From: Aspidapion aeneum
Taxonomy: Eukaryota > Arthropoda > Insecta > Coleoptera > Brentidae
NCBI GenBank assembly: GCA_963576565.1
Contig: OY755039.1
Coordinates: 139,933,369-139,997,368, forward strand
Direction: 5' to 3'
DNA length: 64,000 nt
A program made the position numbers and the translations under genes. The notes under the pieces are model-generated. The model was not told the DNA's origin and made no database searches. It saw only the letters and a list, made by a program, of their open reading frames with translations. The first letter of the stretch is position 1. Each line of letters opens with the position of its first letter. This document shows, one piece after another, positions 31,914 through 42,645 of this stretch.

Positions 31914-34270
31914 AGGGTGTTTCAACATTATTTTGTGTCTTACTATTACTATTAATAAAGTCATAATCTAGGTTTTAAATTTCACCGAAATAAAAACTCG
32001 GTGCATTTTTTGAGAAACTGTATAGTTTGTAAAATATGAATTTTCAAAGTTTTGTCATTTTGGTCTTATGGGTTTCCCTATACTAAAAATCGCTAAATGA
32101 CGTTTTTTGGAATCCCAACTCACTCAATGGTTTTTTGGTATCTCTATGACGCCACAATACTGCAACTCGGTGTTTTTTTTGATAAACTGTATAGTTTGTA
32201 AAATATGAATTTTCAAAGTTTTGCCATTTTGGTCTTATGGGTTTCCCTATACTAAAAATCGCTTAATGGTGTTTTTTGAAATCTCAACTCACTCAGTGGT
32301 TTTTTCATATCTGTATGACGCCACAATACTGCAACTCGGTGTTTCTTTTGATATACTGTATAGTTTGTAAAATATGAATTTTCAAAGTTTTGCCATTTTG
32401 GTCTTATGGGTTTCCCTATAATAAAAATCGCTAAATGACGTTTTTTGGAATCTCAACTCAATCAGTGGTTTTTTCGTATCTGTATGACGCCACAATACTG
32501 CAACTCGGTGCTTTTTTTGATAAACTGTATAGTTTGTAAAATATGAATTTTCAAAGTTTTGCCATTTTGGTCTTATGGGTTTCCCTATACTAAAAATAGC
32601 TAAATGACGTTTTTTGGAATCTCACTCAGCGGTTTTTTCGTATCTGTATGACGCCACAATACTGCAACTCGGTGCTTTTTTTTTAATAAACTGTATAGTT
32701 TGTAAAATATGAATTTTCAAAGTTTTGCCATTTTGGTCTTATGGGTTTCCCTATACTAAAAATCGCTAAATGACGTTTTTTGGAATCTCAACTCAATCAG
32801 TGGTTTGTTCCTATCTGTATGACGCCACAATACTGCAACTCGGTGCTTTTCTTGATAAACTGTATAGTTTGTAAAATATGAATTTTCAAAGTTTTGCCAT
32901 TTTGGTCTTATGGGTTTCCCTATACTAAAAATCGCTAAATGACGTTTTTTGGAATCTCAACTCAATCAGTGGTTTTTTCGTATCTGTATGATGCCACAAT
33001 ACTGCATCTCGGTGCTTTTTTTGATAAACTGTATAGTTTGTAAAATATGAATTTTCAAAGTTTTGCCATTTTGGTCTTATGGGTTTCCCTATACTAAAAA
33101 TCGCTTAATGATGTTTTTTGGAATCTCAACTCAATCAGTAGTTTTTTCGTATCTGTATGACGCCACAATACTGCAACTCGGTGCTTTTTTTGATAAACTG
33201 TATAGTTTGTAAAATATGAATTTTCAAAGTTTTGCCATTTTGGTCTTATGGGTTTCCCTATACTAAAAATAGCTAAATGACGTTTTTTGGAATCTCACTC
33301 AGCGGTTTTTTCGTATCTGTATGACGCCACAATACTGCAACTCGGTGCTTTTTTTAATAAACTGTATAGTTTGTAAAATATGAATTTTCAAAGTTTTGCC
33401 ATTTTGGTCTTATGGGTTTCCCTATACTAAAAATCGCTAAATGACGTTTTTTGGAATCTCAACTCAATCAGTGGTTTTTTCGTATCTCTATGATACCACA
33501 ATACTGCAACTCGGTGCTTTTTTTGTTAAACTGTGTAGTTTGTAAAATATGAATTTTCAAAGTTTTGCCATTTTGGTCTTATGGGTTTCCCTATACTAAA
33601 AATCGCTAAATGACGTTTTTTGGAATCTCAACTCACTTAGTGGTTTGTTCCTATCTATATGACGCCACAATACTGCAACTCGGTGCTTTTCTTGATAAAC
33701 TGTATAGTTTGTAAAATATGAATTTTCAAAGTTTTGCCATTTTGGTCTTATGGGTTTCCCTATACTAAAAATCGCTAAATGACGTTTTTTGGAATCTCAA
33801 CTCAATCAGTGGTTTTTTCGTATCTGTATGATGCCACAATACTGCATCTCGGTGCTTTTTTTGATAAACTGTATAGTTTGTAAAATATGAATTTTCAAAG
33901 TTTTGCCATTTTGGTCTTATGGGTTTCCATATACTAAAAATCGTTAAATGACGTTTTTTTGGGAATCTCAACTCAATCAGTGGTTTTTTCGCATCTGTAT
34001 GACGCCACAATACTGCAACTCGGTGCTTTTTTAGATAAACTGTATAGTTTGTAAAATATGAATTTTCAAAGTTTTGCATTATGGGTTTCCCTATACTAAA
34101 AATCGCTAAAAGACGTTTTTTGGAATCTCAACTCACTCAGTGGTTTTTTCGTATCTGTATGACGCCACAATACTGCAACTCGGTGCTTTTTTTTGATAAA
34201 CTGTATAGTTTGTCAAATATGAATTTTCAAAGTTTTGCCATTTTGGTCTTATGGGTTTCCCTATACTTTT
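31914..34270. repeat. Satellite-like array, 168-bp unit, 14 copies
   Basis: The phrase CTTATGGGTTTCCCTATACT recurs 14 times from about 32065 to 34250 at spacings of 160-172 bp. Each unit also contains CTAAATGACGTTTTTTGGAA, ATGACGCCACAATACTGCAA, CTCGGTGCTTTTTTTGATAA and TGTATAGTTTGTAAAATATG. Units are about 95% alike by eye. TACAGGGTGTTTCAAC at 31914 opens the block, so the array probably grew inside an ACAGGGTG-type element. Small minus frames in the last units are repeat shadows. Confidence 0.95.
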
Positions 34271-35235
34271 TTTAAGCGGAATAAAAAATATCTTAGAAAC
34301 TTTTTTTTTGTTAAATATTGTGGATACAAAACACCCAAAAAGCTCTACTCTTACCAAGTTTTGTTAAACTGACATTATTTTTGCAAAAAAACAAATACGG
34401 TTTTTTTAATTTTTCTCGAATTTTTTTTTATAGACTAACTTCTCTGTATGTTACTTTTTTCTCCAACGTCAACTTTCGCCGTAAATTGCAATATTACGAT
34501 TCCCTTTCCCTTTTTACCCCCCAAAACCTAACCCGCAACGCCCATGTTCACGCATTTATTTTTTTAAACTTCGTTTTTCAATTTCTCTACAATTTCCAAT
34601 GCTTTAAGTCCTGTTAGTAAATATATATTTTTTTACCTTAAAATATGATTGTTCTACTGGCCTATTTGTGATTTGTCATTAGTGTCTGTCAGTATATTAT
34701 TGAAATTGTTTTTGTTGAACAAAAATAAAAAATGGGAACACGATGCGTTGCTTGGAAAAACGAGTTTTATAGGAGTGAAAAGCCTTTTTTCTTTTTTAAA
34801 GTAAGTAGCTTGATTATTTAAAAAAACTTTGTTTGTACCTAATCGCAGTATATATCCAGCTATAAATTAAAAATCAAACGTCCGCGAACTTTCAAAACCA
34901 CAGAATATCATCGGAAAGTAAAATTGAAAAAGGAAAGGTAGCGACTGGTGCCCTTCCTCCGCGTTGCTGGTTTTACCGTATCGTATACCGTCAATTATAT
35001 AATTAACTGGGCAAATTTAAACAAGTAGAATGTGTCAAAGTAGACTGACCGCCTTAGCTATGCGTTCAATTGAAAGAAAATTGTTGACTAGGTACGGACA
35101 ATTTTGATAAAGTTATCATTGAGCACTTTGCGCATGTAAAAGAAAGGGGAATGGGCTTTATCTATAAACAAATAAATTAAAAACTACACCAAGTAGCTGC
35201 CTATTTGGAAAATGTTAAATTAAAGTTGTTTAAGG
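34271..35235. other. Unassigned sequence
   Basis: A 99-codon frame at 34318-34617 is phenylalanine-rich and AT-driven. I recognise no domain. Confidence 0.4.
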
Positions 35236-35239
35236 TATA

Positions 35240-36105
35240 GCCCACATAGCACAATCACGTGTTTAACACGTAAAAAAGGCGTGAGAAAAAAAAAACGTTG
35301 ATTTTAAAAGCTGCTAGAAAAGAAACGTTTATTTCATATATGAAAACAAGCTTAATAGGTCATTCATTAACGTTATAAAAAATAACGTTGCTAAAAACTG
35401 CGTTGTAATAACGCCATTATCAAATTAAAACAGCAATGTTTTTACGTTAGTTTCAAGTGATTTTTATCAACGTTAAAATCACATTAGATTCACGCCCTTT
35501 CTACACGAATTTTAAAACGCGACTTGCATGGCTTTTCTACTGAATATTTTTGAGATTTTACTATTGTCGGGATTTTTCACTTTGACGAAATCTATCAGGC
35601 AGTGCTTTGGCCTCTAAACTCCAAAAACCTGTTAAGGAACTGATCCTTCACGATCACGACGCTTCTGCTATTAACCTGATAAAGACACATTAATATTCTG
35701 TGAAAGTGTTTACTGTTAAAAAATCTTGTTTAGCTTTAAAAAAAAAACATAATGTATATAGATATTTTGTCTTGCGTTGAGCGCCATCTTTAAAATTGTC
35801 TTGAAGTGTTGTACTCTTAAACTAGTGAACTTTTGTAACTTCCTTTTGCGTCTCTTTTAAGTTAACAAAAATGTTATTAAAAAAACGTGACCAAAAAGAC
35901 GCAGAAAGTTAGTAGGTTTGAGAAGTCTTAATCTAGTGGCGTTTTAGAACATGGCTTAGCTTGTTTTCTCCTTGTTTTTAAGTTATCTTTAAGCATGTAG
36001 ATTTAACAAAATAAATATTACATAGTATGAGATTGTTTTCAAGTAAAAAAAACTTTGTCATTTTTGTTCACGTTAATTTACCGTGATACGTGATTTTTGT
36101 GCAAA
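35240..36105. mobile_element. hAT-like element H, copy 2 (inverse, deleted)
   Basis: 35240-35590 is the inverse of 29215-29545 (GCACAATCACGTGTTTAACA, ATAACGTTGCTAAAAACTGC). 35650-35865 is the inverse of 28490-28670, and 35870-36105 is the inverse of about 27690-27985. Relative to copy 1 it lacks roughly 28670-29210 and the LTR region, and both terminal repeats. It supplies the LTR-free state for the solo LTR at 28098. Confidence 0.75.
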
Positions 36106-36540
36106 GGGGGGGGGGGGTTTATGGCACTTACCTATTCTAGCCACTTGTCCGACGGAGCCTACCAAAAGTGAAAATGGAAGTGAATTTTTCTCCCAAGTCT
36201 TTGAGGAGTAGCCACGTATTTCAAGAAAGTGATAAACTCTCCGACATTTTTCAAAAAATGCAAGCGCGGAAATACGAGACCGACACATATATAAGTTAGA
36301 GAGCCGTGTTTATTTGCAGTTTGTCGTGCAGATAAGACGAGAATTTAATGGAGCCCATCCATCTTTTCCGTGGAGAACAGCTAAAAACAAGGAGAAAAAT
36401 AATTTCCATTTATATTTGAGATTAATTTCGCAACGTTTGTGTTGCGAAACATGATTTATTGCCACAATAATCTCAGTTTTTTTATTAATACGCCTGTAAC
36501 ACCACAGAAAAAAAACTCGCTATAGTTTTTTCTGTGGTCC
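36106..36540. other. Unassigned sequence with two hairpins
   Basis: TTTCGCAAC-GTTTGT-GTTGCGAAA (36427-36450) and CCACAGAAAAAA...TTTTTTCTGTGG (36502-36539) are perfect short hairpins. A G run lies at 36107-36118. The small minus frame at 36073-36288 has no domain. Confidence 0.5.
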
Positions 36541-36878
36541 ACAGTACAGCGTGTCCCATTTTCGATGGGAGTAAATGGGAAACTTGGTTATTATTAAAGA
36601 TATAGATTTTCTGATTGCACCTTACCGTGCTGTTTTATGGTGTAATCAGATTTTCGCTATACCACATAGTTTCGCTAATATTGGGATTTTTGAGAAAATT
36701 GCAGTTTTATTAATCCCTTATATCTCACTCATTTTAAAAGGTATTTTTATTCTGTTAAAACCTTTTCATGGCAGCTTGTTTAGAGGACAATAATGACGTT
36801 GTCAATTTTTTAAATTATTGTTTAGTTTTTGAGATATGGTATTTAACATAAAAAAATTAAATACGGACCTGGATTTTT

Positions 36879-37014
36879 AGCTCACACTACTACTATACTA
36901 TAGTAGTGTGAGCTATAGTGATCCTAATTTTTTCGAGAAAAAAAGTTGCTCCGACTTCAAAAATTTTAATATATCTTTGCGTTTCAGATGATTTTGAAAC
37001 TTTTTTGTTGCGCC

Positions 37015-37062
<48 letters not shown>

Positions 37063-37641
37063 GCCTGTCTGTCTGTCTGTCTGTATGTCTGTCTGTCTGT
37101 AACGACCAACGCGCATAACTCAAAAACCGCTTGTCCGATTTTAATGAAATTTGGTACCTTGGCTGGATCTTGCGTCGAGATGGTCCCATTTAAAAATGAA
37201 CAAAATCCACCGAGCACAAGCCAAATAAGAGGGTGGGGTAGATCTCAAAAATTAGAGTTTATGTGAAAATATGGCGTGTGTGATATCTAACGAAAGGTAA
37301 TTGAGTCTGGAGTTAAACAAAATTAATTTTAGTTTAAAAAAAGGGTGGGGGTAGATTTAAAAAAATAGAGATTAAGTGAAAATATGGCGTGTGTGATATC
37401 AAACGAAAGGTAATTTTGTCTGGAGTTAAACAAAACATATTTTAGTTTTTTTAACAAAGGGTGGGGGTAGATTTCAAAAATTAGAGTTTAACTTAAAACA
37501 TGGCTTGTGTGGTATCAAACGATAGGTAATTGAGTTTAGAGTTGAATAAACTATATTAAATTTTTTAGTTATATTAGCTCACCCGTACTCTACATCTATA
37601 GAACCTAGTGTGAGCTTAGGTGCCCATATATTGGCAGAGTA
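36879..37641. mobile_element. Helentron-like non-autonomous element F, copy 1
   Basis: It starts with the hairpin AGCTCACACTACTA...TAGTGTGAGCT and ends CCCATATATTGGCAGAGTA, followed by a T run on the right and preceded by a T run on the left. It carries a (CTGT)n microsatellite (37015-37100) and three tandem units of about 114 bp (GGGTGGGGGTAGATTTCAAA ... AACGAAAGGTAATT). Inverted subterminal hairpin, (GTCT)-type microsatellite, internal tandem repeats and T-T insertion without duplication match DINE-1/HINE-type Helentron derivatives. Copy 2 is at 40596-41671. Confidence 0.75.
37015..37100. repeat. (CTGT)n microsatellite
   Basis: Twenty-one tetranucleotides with two single-base changes. The open frames on both strands (repeating CLSV or RQTD) are produced by the repeat. 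Confidence 0.95.
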
Positions 37642-37761
37642 TTTTTATTACTATTTCGATTGGTTTTATGCTATTATTATTACAAAATAATAAAAATTTA
37701 ATATTTTCTTGTTTTAAGGTTAAAAAAAATATTTAATATTTAAAAAAAAATTAGTCCGAAC

Positions 37762-37985
37762 TGTAGTATGTAAACATGTTAAATCGGTCGTTAAGTTGTA
37801 TTCCCATTCCGTGCACTTTACGTTTCCAGTTTTTTAGAGCTACTGCGATATATATTTTAGAGTTGGAGAGATACATCCCTGTCTTAAGCCTTTTGTTACC
37901 AGGAATTCTTTTGAAAGTCGATTTCCAATTTTAATTTTAGATTTTGACCCTTTGTATAGTTCTTGACCCTTTGTATAGTTGTATA
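37762..37985 (-). pseudogene. RTE-type LINE internal piece with GAAC duplication
   Basis: The minus strand reads the palm-region segment SKSKIKIGNRLSKEF-LVTKGLRQGCIS and ALKNWKRKVHGMGIQL, as in the fragment at 58790-58980. GAAC occurs at 37758-37761 and 37986-37989, and the element E relative at 51127 has a single GAAC at this point. The right edge includes a 20-bp tandem duplication (GACCCTTTGTATAGTTCTT). The piece lacks the LINE 3' end, so it did not arrive as a normal 3'-primed copy. Confidence 0.75.
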
Positions 37986-38172
37986 GAACCTGAAAATTTC
38001 CAAAATAAATATAAATTAAAAAGTGCTAGTTGAACGTTAATTAAAAGATTTTTTTTAAAAGAAAGTCTCGACAAATTCAAAAAAATAACAAGTTACAAAA
38101 AATATTAACTCATTTCTCTTTAATGATATATATCTTCAAACTGCTATTATCTGTAAGACATTGTTGGCATTT

Positions 38173-38364
38173 TCAAGTAATTTTTCTTAAAACATTTTGC
38201 ATAAAAATATTTCTGTCGTTTAAATATTGAGATTTTGTTGCTTGAATAAAGCAGTCAAACATATCACATTTTTCAAAATTTGGATATGGTCGATTTCTAG
38301 CCATTTTAGAATAATTTTCAGTGACAAAAATGACAATCTCAAGTCCACGCTTTTGTTTGTCCAT
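38173..38364 (-). CDS. Short conserved frame in element E (copy 1)
   Basis: A 63-aa minus-strand frame starts MDKQKRG and contains NYSKMARNRPYP, FEKCDMFDCFIQA and TKSQYL. The same frame with about 30 of 33 core residues identical is found in the other E copy at 51194-51403 (NYSKMARNRPYS, FEKCDVFDCFIQA, TKSQYL), although the N-terminal part differs in length and the C-terminal parts diverge. I recognise no family. It could be an exon of an element-encoded DNA-binding protein or simply conserved repeat sequence. Confidence 0.35.
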   Translation of the reverse strand: MDKQKRGLEIVIFVTENYSKMARNRPYPNFEKCDMFDCFIQATKSQYLNDRNIFMQNVLRKIT

Positions 38365-38473
38365 GATGATGTAAATTTCATGAGTTGCTGTGCGTCCATC
38401 AAATAATTGCTATGATATAATTTTTGTAACTTTTGAACGTTTTTTTACTTTATTTAAAAATCTTTTAATTAAC

Positions 38474-38723
38474 TTTGGTAAACTTATTACGTCCTTGCAA
38501 TGCAACTATAGGTAAATTTAGTGGAAATAAGGACACTGTTGTTCTGGTAAATATACGTTTTAATCCATCGGTAATGTTTCGACAATGGTTTTTGTCTTCA
38601 TCAATGAATGGTTTTTGTCTTCATCAATGAATGAAGACAAAAACCATTGTCGAAACGTTACCGATGGATTAAAACGTATATTTACCAGAACAACAGTGTC
38701 CTTATTCCCACTAAATTTACCTA
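38474..38723. mobile_element. Palindromic retro-insert with 13-bp target duplication
   Basis: The perfect direct repeat TCTTTTAATTAAC flanks the 250-bp insert (38461-38473; 38724-38736). Element E at 51490 has a single TCTTTTAATTAAC, which is the empty site. The insert consists of two arms of about 100 bp in inverse orientation (GGTAAATTTAGTGG-AATAAGG, ACACTGTTGTTCTGGTAAAT, ACGTTTTAATCCATCGGTAA) joined by a twice-repeated GGTTTTTGTCTTCATCAATG. The arm centre holds TGAAGACAA...TTGTCGAAACGTTA, wording like the Penelope-like 3' UTR. Confidence 0.85.
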
Positions 38724-39055
38724 TCTTTTAATTAACGTTTTAAAACAAATAAACTAAAAATCGTTCGATTAGTGTGTCTTGCCATTTTCAATTTATATTT
38801 ACGTTGGAAATTCCAGGTTCGGACTAATTTTTTTTTAAATATTTAATTTTTTTAAACTTTAAAACAAAAAAATATAACATTTTTATTATTTTGAGGTAAT
38901 AATAGCATGAAACCAATCAAAATAGTAATAAAAAAATACAGGTCTGTATTTAATTTTTTTATGATAAATACCATATCTCAAAAACCAAACAATATTTTTT
39001 TAAATTGACAACGTCATTATTTTGCTCTAAAAAAGTTGCCATAAAAAGGTGTATA

Positions 39056-39856
39056 CATGGTAAATCGGTCGTTAAGTTGTATTCCCACTTTACGTTTCCA
39101 GTTTTTTAGAGCTACTGCGATATATATTTTAAAAAGAGTTGGAGAGATACATCCCTACCTTAAGCCTTTTGTTACCAGGAATTCTTTTGAAAGTCGATTT
39201 CCAATTTTAATTTTAGATTTTGACCCTTTGTATAGTTCTTGTATCGCTTTTATGTATGTATGATTGATATTAGTCTGCTCTAACACTGTCCATATTTTTT
39301 CTACTGGAACGGTATCATATGCTATTTGTGGGTCAACAAAGGTAACATGAGTCTCTATATTTCTGGCGCTCCTTTTCTCAATTATGTACTTGTTTAAGAC
39401 AAAAAACATTATCACTACAAGATCTGCCTGCACAAAACCCACTTTGCTCTTCTTCTTTTTGTTCATGAAAATCATTATCTATTACTAAGAATCCTACCGT
39501 AAAATCTATTTAGGGGACTGGTTACTAAAATTCCTCTGTAATTGTTGCAATCCAGCTTGTTTTCTTTTTTATGTATTGAAGATATGAATGCAATTTTCAA
39601 ATCATCAGGAACTGGATGTCCGTTTATGCATTGATTGATAATATATGTGAGATTTTCAAGTAGTTTCTCTGATCCATATTTGGGCATTTCAGCATATATT
39701 CCTCCAGGTCCGCTAGCTTTTCCGGATTTAAGCTTTTTAATACTATTCTTTATCATTTCTTTTTCGATGATTACTTCCTCTCCATGCACTTCTATGTCTC
39801 TCCTCGGAGAGGTAATTCCATTTTTCGACTGATTTGTTAATTTAAAAAATTCACTG
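39056..39856 (-). pseudogene. RTE-type LINE fragment 2 (RT fingers and palm)
   Basis: On the minus strand, 39789-39475 encodes EKEMIKNSIKKLKSGKASGP, ELLENLTYIINQCINGHP-type finger sequence and IAFISSIHKKENKLDCNNYR. After a short gap 39475-39155 encodes VGFVQADLVVIM, ARNIETHVTFVDPQIAYDTV, the LWTVLEQTNINHTYIKAIQE block and SKSKIKIGNRLSKEF. One frame change and a stop separate the halves. The FADD-containing part is missing because the fragment ends at 39056 against element E. It extends further upstream in the protein than the copy at 58553. Confidence 0.85.
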
Positions 39857-40270
39857 TAGCTATAAAACTATATGTATTGCAGTGACTTTTTGAATTTAGG
39901 TTAGTTAAAGGTTGAGGTTAAGTTTTATTAACGACATTCAATCAGTGTCGCCCTCTATATTTCTATATGCAAAATATAAGACAGCCCTCGTATTTGTGGC
40001 TCCTTTGGGGCCATTTCTAATCTATTAAACCTTCTTCGGATTTATTGTTACGGACCTCTAATGCCGTCTCAAAAGGTCTTTTGAGGGTACATGTTTTCAT
40101 GAGGGAGTTATCGGAATTAATGCTCTTAAAGTATTCAGTGAAAGGACTAATATTTTGTCTTGCTTCTTCTGTCGGTGACGTTTTTAAGAGAGTTGAGCAT
40201 GATTTAGCAGGCTTTTAGGAACAGAATTATATTTTTTTGCTAAAGTTTGCAAATTTTCGCAGGGATATCT
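39857..40270. other. Unassigned sequence
   Basis: No known repeat is seen. On the minus strand about 40200-40040 reads without many stops (NSDNSLMKTCTLKRPFETAL) but I recognise no family. Confidence 0.35.
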
Positions 40271-40595
40271 ATCAGTGGCGGCGCGTGGTGTAAAACATTG
40301 GGGCTGCACACCCAAAAAAAAATAACGGCGCAGGTGAAAAAAAAAATTCAGTGCCACGCCCAACTTTTTGGGCCATCGAGTGAGCCATTATATCATATAA
40401 TTTAGAGCAAATAATTAAAAAATAATATAATAATTTCCTTTTCAAAAATGTACCTTAGTACCCTCTGGCAGTAGTGGTGCACGTTCCAGTAGCGTACGAA
40501 TAAGGGGAAAACTCTATTTTCCCAAAAAAAATTTTTTTTGGTTAATAGCCCATTCTATACAGTTTAATACTTATTAGGCTAGAGATATATTTTTT

Positions 40596-41671
40596 AGCTC
40601 ACACTACTACTATACTATAGTAGTGTGAGCTATGGTGATCCTAATTTTTTCAATAAAAAAAAGTGGCTCCGATTTGAAATTTTTTTATATATCTTTGCGT
40701 TTTAGATGATTTTAAAACTTTTTTGTCGCGCCGTCTGTCTGTCTCTCTGTACGTCTGTTTGTATATCTGTATGGATGCAAGCCAAATAAAAGGGTGGGGG
40801 TAGATTTCAAAAATTAGAGTTTAAGTCAAAACATGGCTTGTGTGGTATCAAACAAAAGGTAATTGAGTCTGGAGTTGAATGAAATTTATTTCAATTTTTA
40901 GTTATATTATGAGCAAAAACGGTCAAAAATAAGAGCGACAAAATTAATTTTTCCACAATTAATTAACGACTAATTAGCGGCACATTATCCACCATATTCG
41001 ATTTTGATAAAAGCCATTTTTACGAGGGTGCTTCGCTAACTCCATATGAAGTTAGCGAAGCACCCAAAAAAAGGGTAAAAAATAAGAGCGACAAAATTAA
41101 TTTTTCCACAACTAATTCACGACTAATTAGCGGCAAATTATCCACCATATTCGATTTTGATAAAAGCCATTTTTACGAGGGTGCTTCGCTAACTTCATAT
41201 GAAGTTAGCGAAGCACCCTCAAAAACGGTCAAAAAGAAGAGCAATAAAATTAATTTTTCCACAACTAATTCACGACTAATTAGCGGCAAATTATCCACCA
41301 TATTCGATTTTGATAAAAGTCATTATTACGAGGGTGCTTCGCTAACTTCATATGAAGTTAGCGAAGCACCCTCTAAAACGGTCAAAAAGAAGAGCGACAA
41401 AATTAATTTTTCCACAACTAATTAACGACTAATTAGCGGCAAATTATCCACCATATTCGATTTTGATAAAAGCCATTTTTACGAGGGTGCTTCGCTAACT
41501 TCATATGAAGTTAGCGAAGCACCCTCAAAAACGGTCAAAAATAAGAGCGACAAAATTAATTTTTCCACAACTAATTCACGACTAATTAACGGCAAATTAT
41601 CCACCTAGTCACGATTCGATCTGCGATGGGTGCTTCGCTAACTTCATGCTCATCCAAATATTGGCAGAGTA
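40596..41671. mobile_element. Helentron-like non-autonomous element F, copy 2
   Basis: Same termini as copy 1: it opens with the AGCTCACACTACTA hairpin at 40596 and ends with ATATTGGCAGAGTA at 41671, with T runs on both outer sides. The microsatellite is short here ((CTGT)n with changes, 40731-40760). One 114-bp unit of the copy 1 type remains (40795-40890). The rest is replaced by a different internal array with a 153-bp period. Confidence 0.75.
40913..41646. repeat. 153-bp tandem array, each unit with a 44-bp palindrome
   Basis: Palindromes sit at 41024-41065, 41177-41220, 41330-41373 and 41483-41526, exactly 153 bp apart. Each has 22-bp arms, beginning GAGGGTGCTTCGCTAACTTC and centred on CATATG. 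Three are perfect; the first has a mismatch near the centre and lacks two terminal bases. A half-palindrome follows at 41626-41646. Between them each unit has AAGAGCGACAAAATTAATTT, CCACAACTAATT-ACGACTAAT and TTATCCACCATATTCGATTT. Confidence 0.95.
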
Positions 41672-41949
41672 TTTTAATAGCCGCCTTGAAATAAAAGTAA
41701 ATGTGTTTGTAGAAATCCTTAAATCAAACAATAATGTTCACATTTTTGTAAAATAATAATAATTGATAATAACTTAAAACTGACTTTTTCTAGTTAACCT
41801 TCTCTAAAATTTTTCAAGTTGAATTCATTTAAATTGGAGGGGGCATCCACCCTCTCGCCCCCTCAAAAGTGATCTTTACAGTATTATTCTAATTATTTGC
41901 AAACTATTGGGCAAAAACAACTAAGTAATAGTTATTGAGGTTGACCAAA

Positions 41950-42645
41950 ACTCCTCTCTAACGATGTATAACATGCCTCCTTACATCAGTGGCGCACCTT
42001 TTATAGGCATTTAAATAAATGATAGGTGTGGAAAAACTTTTTTTTTAATTTTCCTAAATTTTACTGTCCCACATGTCTGGTTTTAAAATTTATTTTTAAA
42101 GCCGAAGAAATTTCCTTTTCAACGATGTACATCATTTTCCCCTCAACGAAGCAGTAGATCTTGCATAGATGCCCCAAAAATGGTCAAATTTGATATACCA
42201 AGTAATAAAAAATGTCGAACTAAACATTTAAGGGGAAAGAACCACCCCCCCCCCCACCAAGAGTGGGCGTATGGTTCCCCCTCGTTATATTTTCGGGGGA
42301 GTATATCGAATATTCATACCAATTGTTTTGCTTCTCTCATTGAATGCAGTGTGTGTATTAGTACTATTCCAATATGGTTGTCTTAAATGAAGATTCAAGT
42401 GTATACCATATTTGACCATTTTTGGTGCGTCTATGCTAGATCTACCGCCCTTGAGTGGGGAGTGATATACATCGTTGGAAAGGAAATTTCTTCAGCTTAA
42501 AATTTTTTTTAAAACCAGACATGTAGGACAATAAAATTCAAGAAAATTAAAAAAATATTGTTTTTTCCACACCTCACATTTATTTAAATGCCTATAAAAG
42601 GGGCGTGTTATACATTGTTCGAGAGGACTTGCGGCTCAGATTTTT
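41950..42645. repeat. Foldback repeat, arms ~240 bp
   Basis: Left arm 41950-42205 (AACGATGTATAACATGCC, CTTTTATAGGCATTTAAATA, ACATGTCTGGTTTTAAAATT, AGAAATTTCCTTTTCAACGA, AAATGGTCAAATTTGATATA) returns inverted at 42400-42645. The loop of about 190 bp has a poly(C) run at 42246-42257. The left arm carries an extra 18 bp (TCCTTACATCAGTGGCGCA region) not found in the right arm. No gene is present. Confidence 0.8.

Larger units (their letters stand above)
36545..39055. mobile_element. Foldback element family E, copy 1, with three insertions
   Basis: It starts TACAGCGTGTCCCATTTTCG (36545), shared with 47514. The left arm (GACGTTGTCAATTTTTTAAA, TGAGATATGGTATTTA, AAATACGGACCTGG; 36793-36878) returns inverted at 38935-39020, and ATTGGTTTTATGCTATTATT at 37660 returns inverted near 38900. 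The uninterrupted relative at 50690-51760 shows where three pieces inserted here: a Helentron-like element (36879-37641), an RTE LINE piece (37762-37985) and a palindrome (38474-38723). The centre holds a short minus-strand frame kept in both copies. Confidence 0.8.

Noticed and set aside
33765..34357. Minus-strand frames of 74-104 codons in the 168-bp array
   Set aside because: Repeat-phase frames with the same words in each unit; stops appear in most units.
36893..37266. Frames of repeating CLSV and DRQT residues
   Set aside because: Translation of the (CTGT)n microsatellite.
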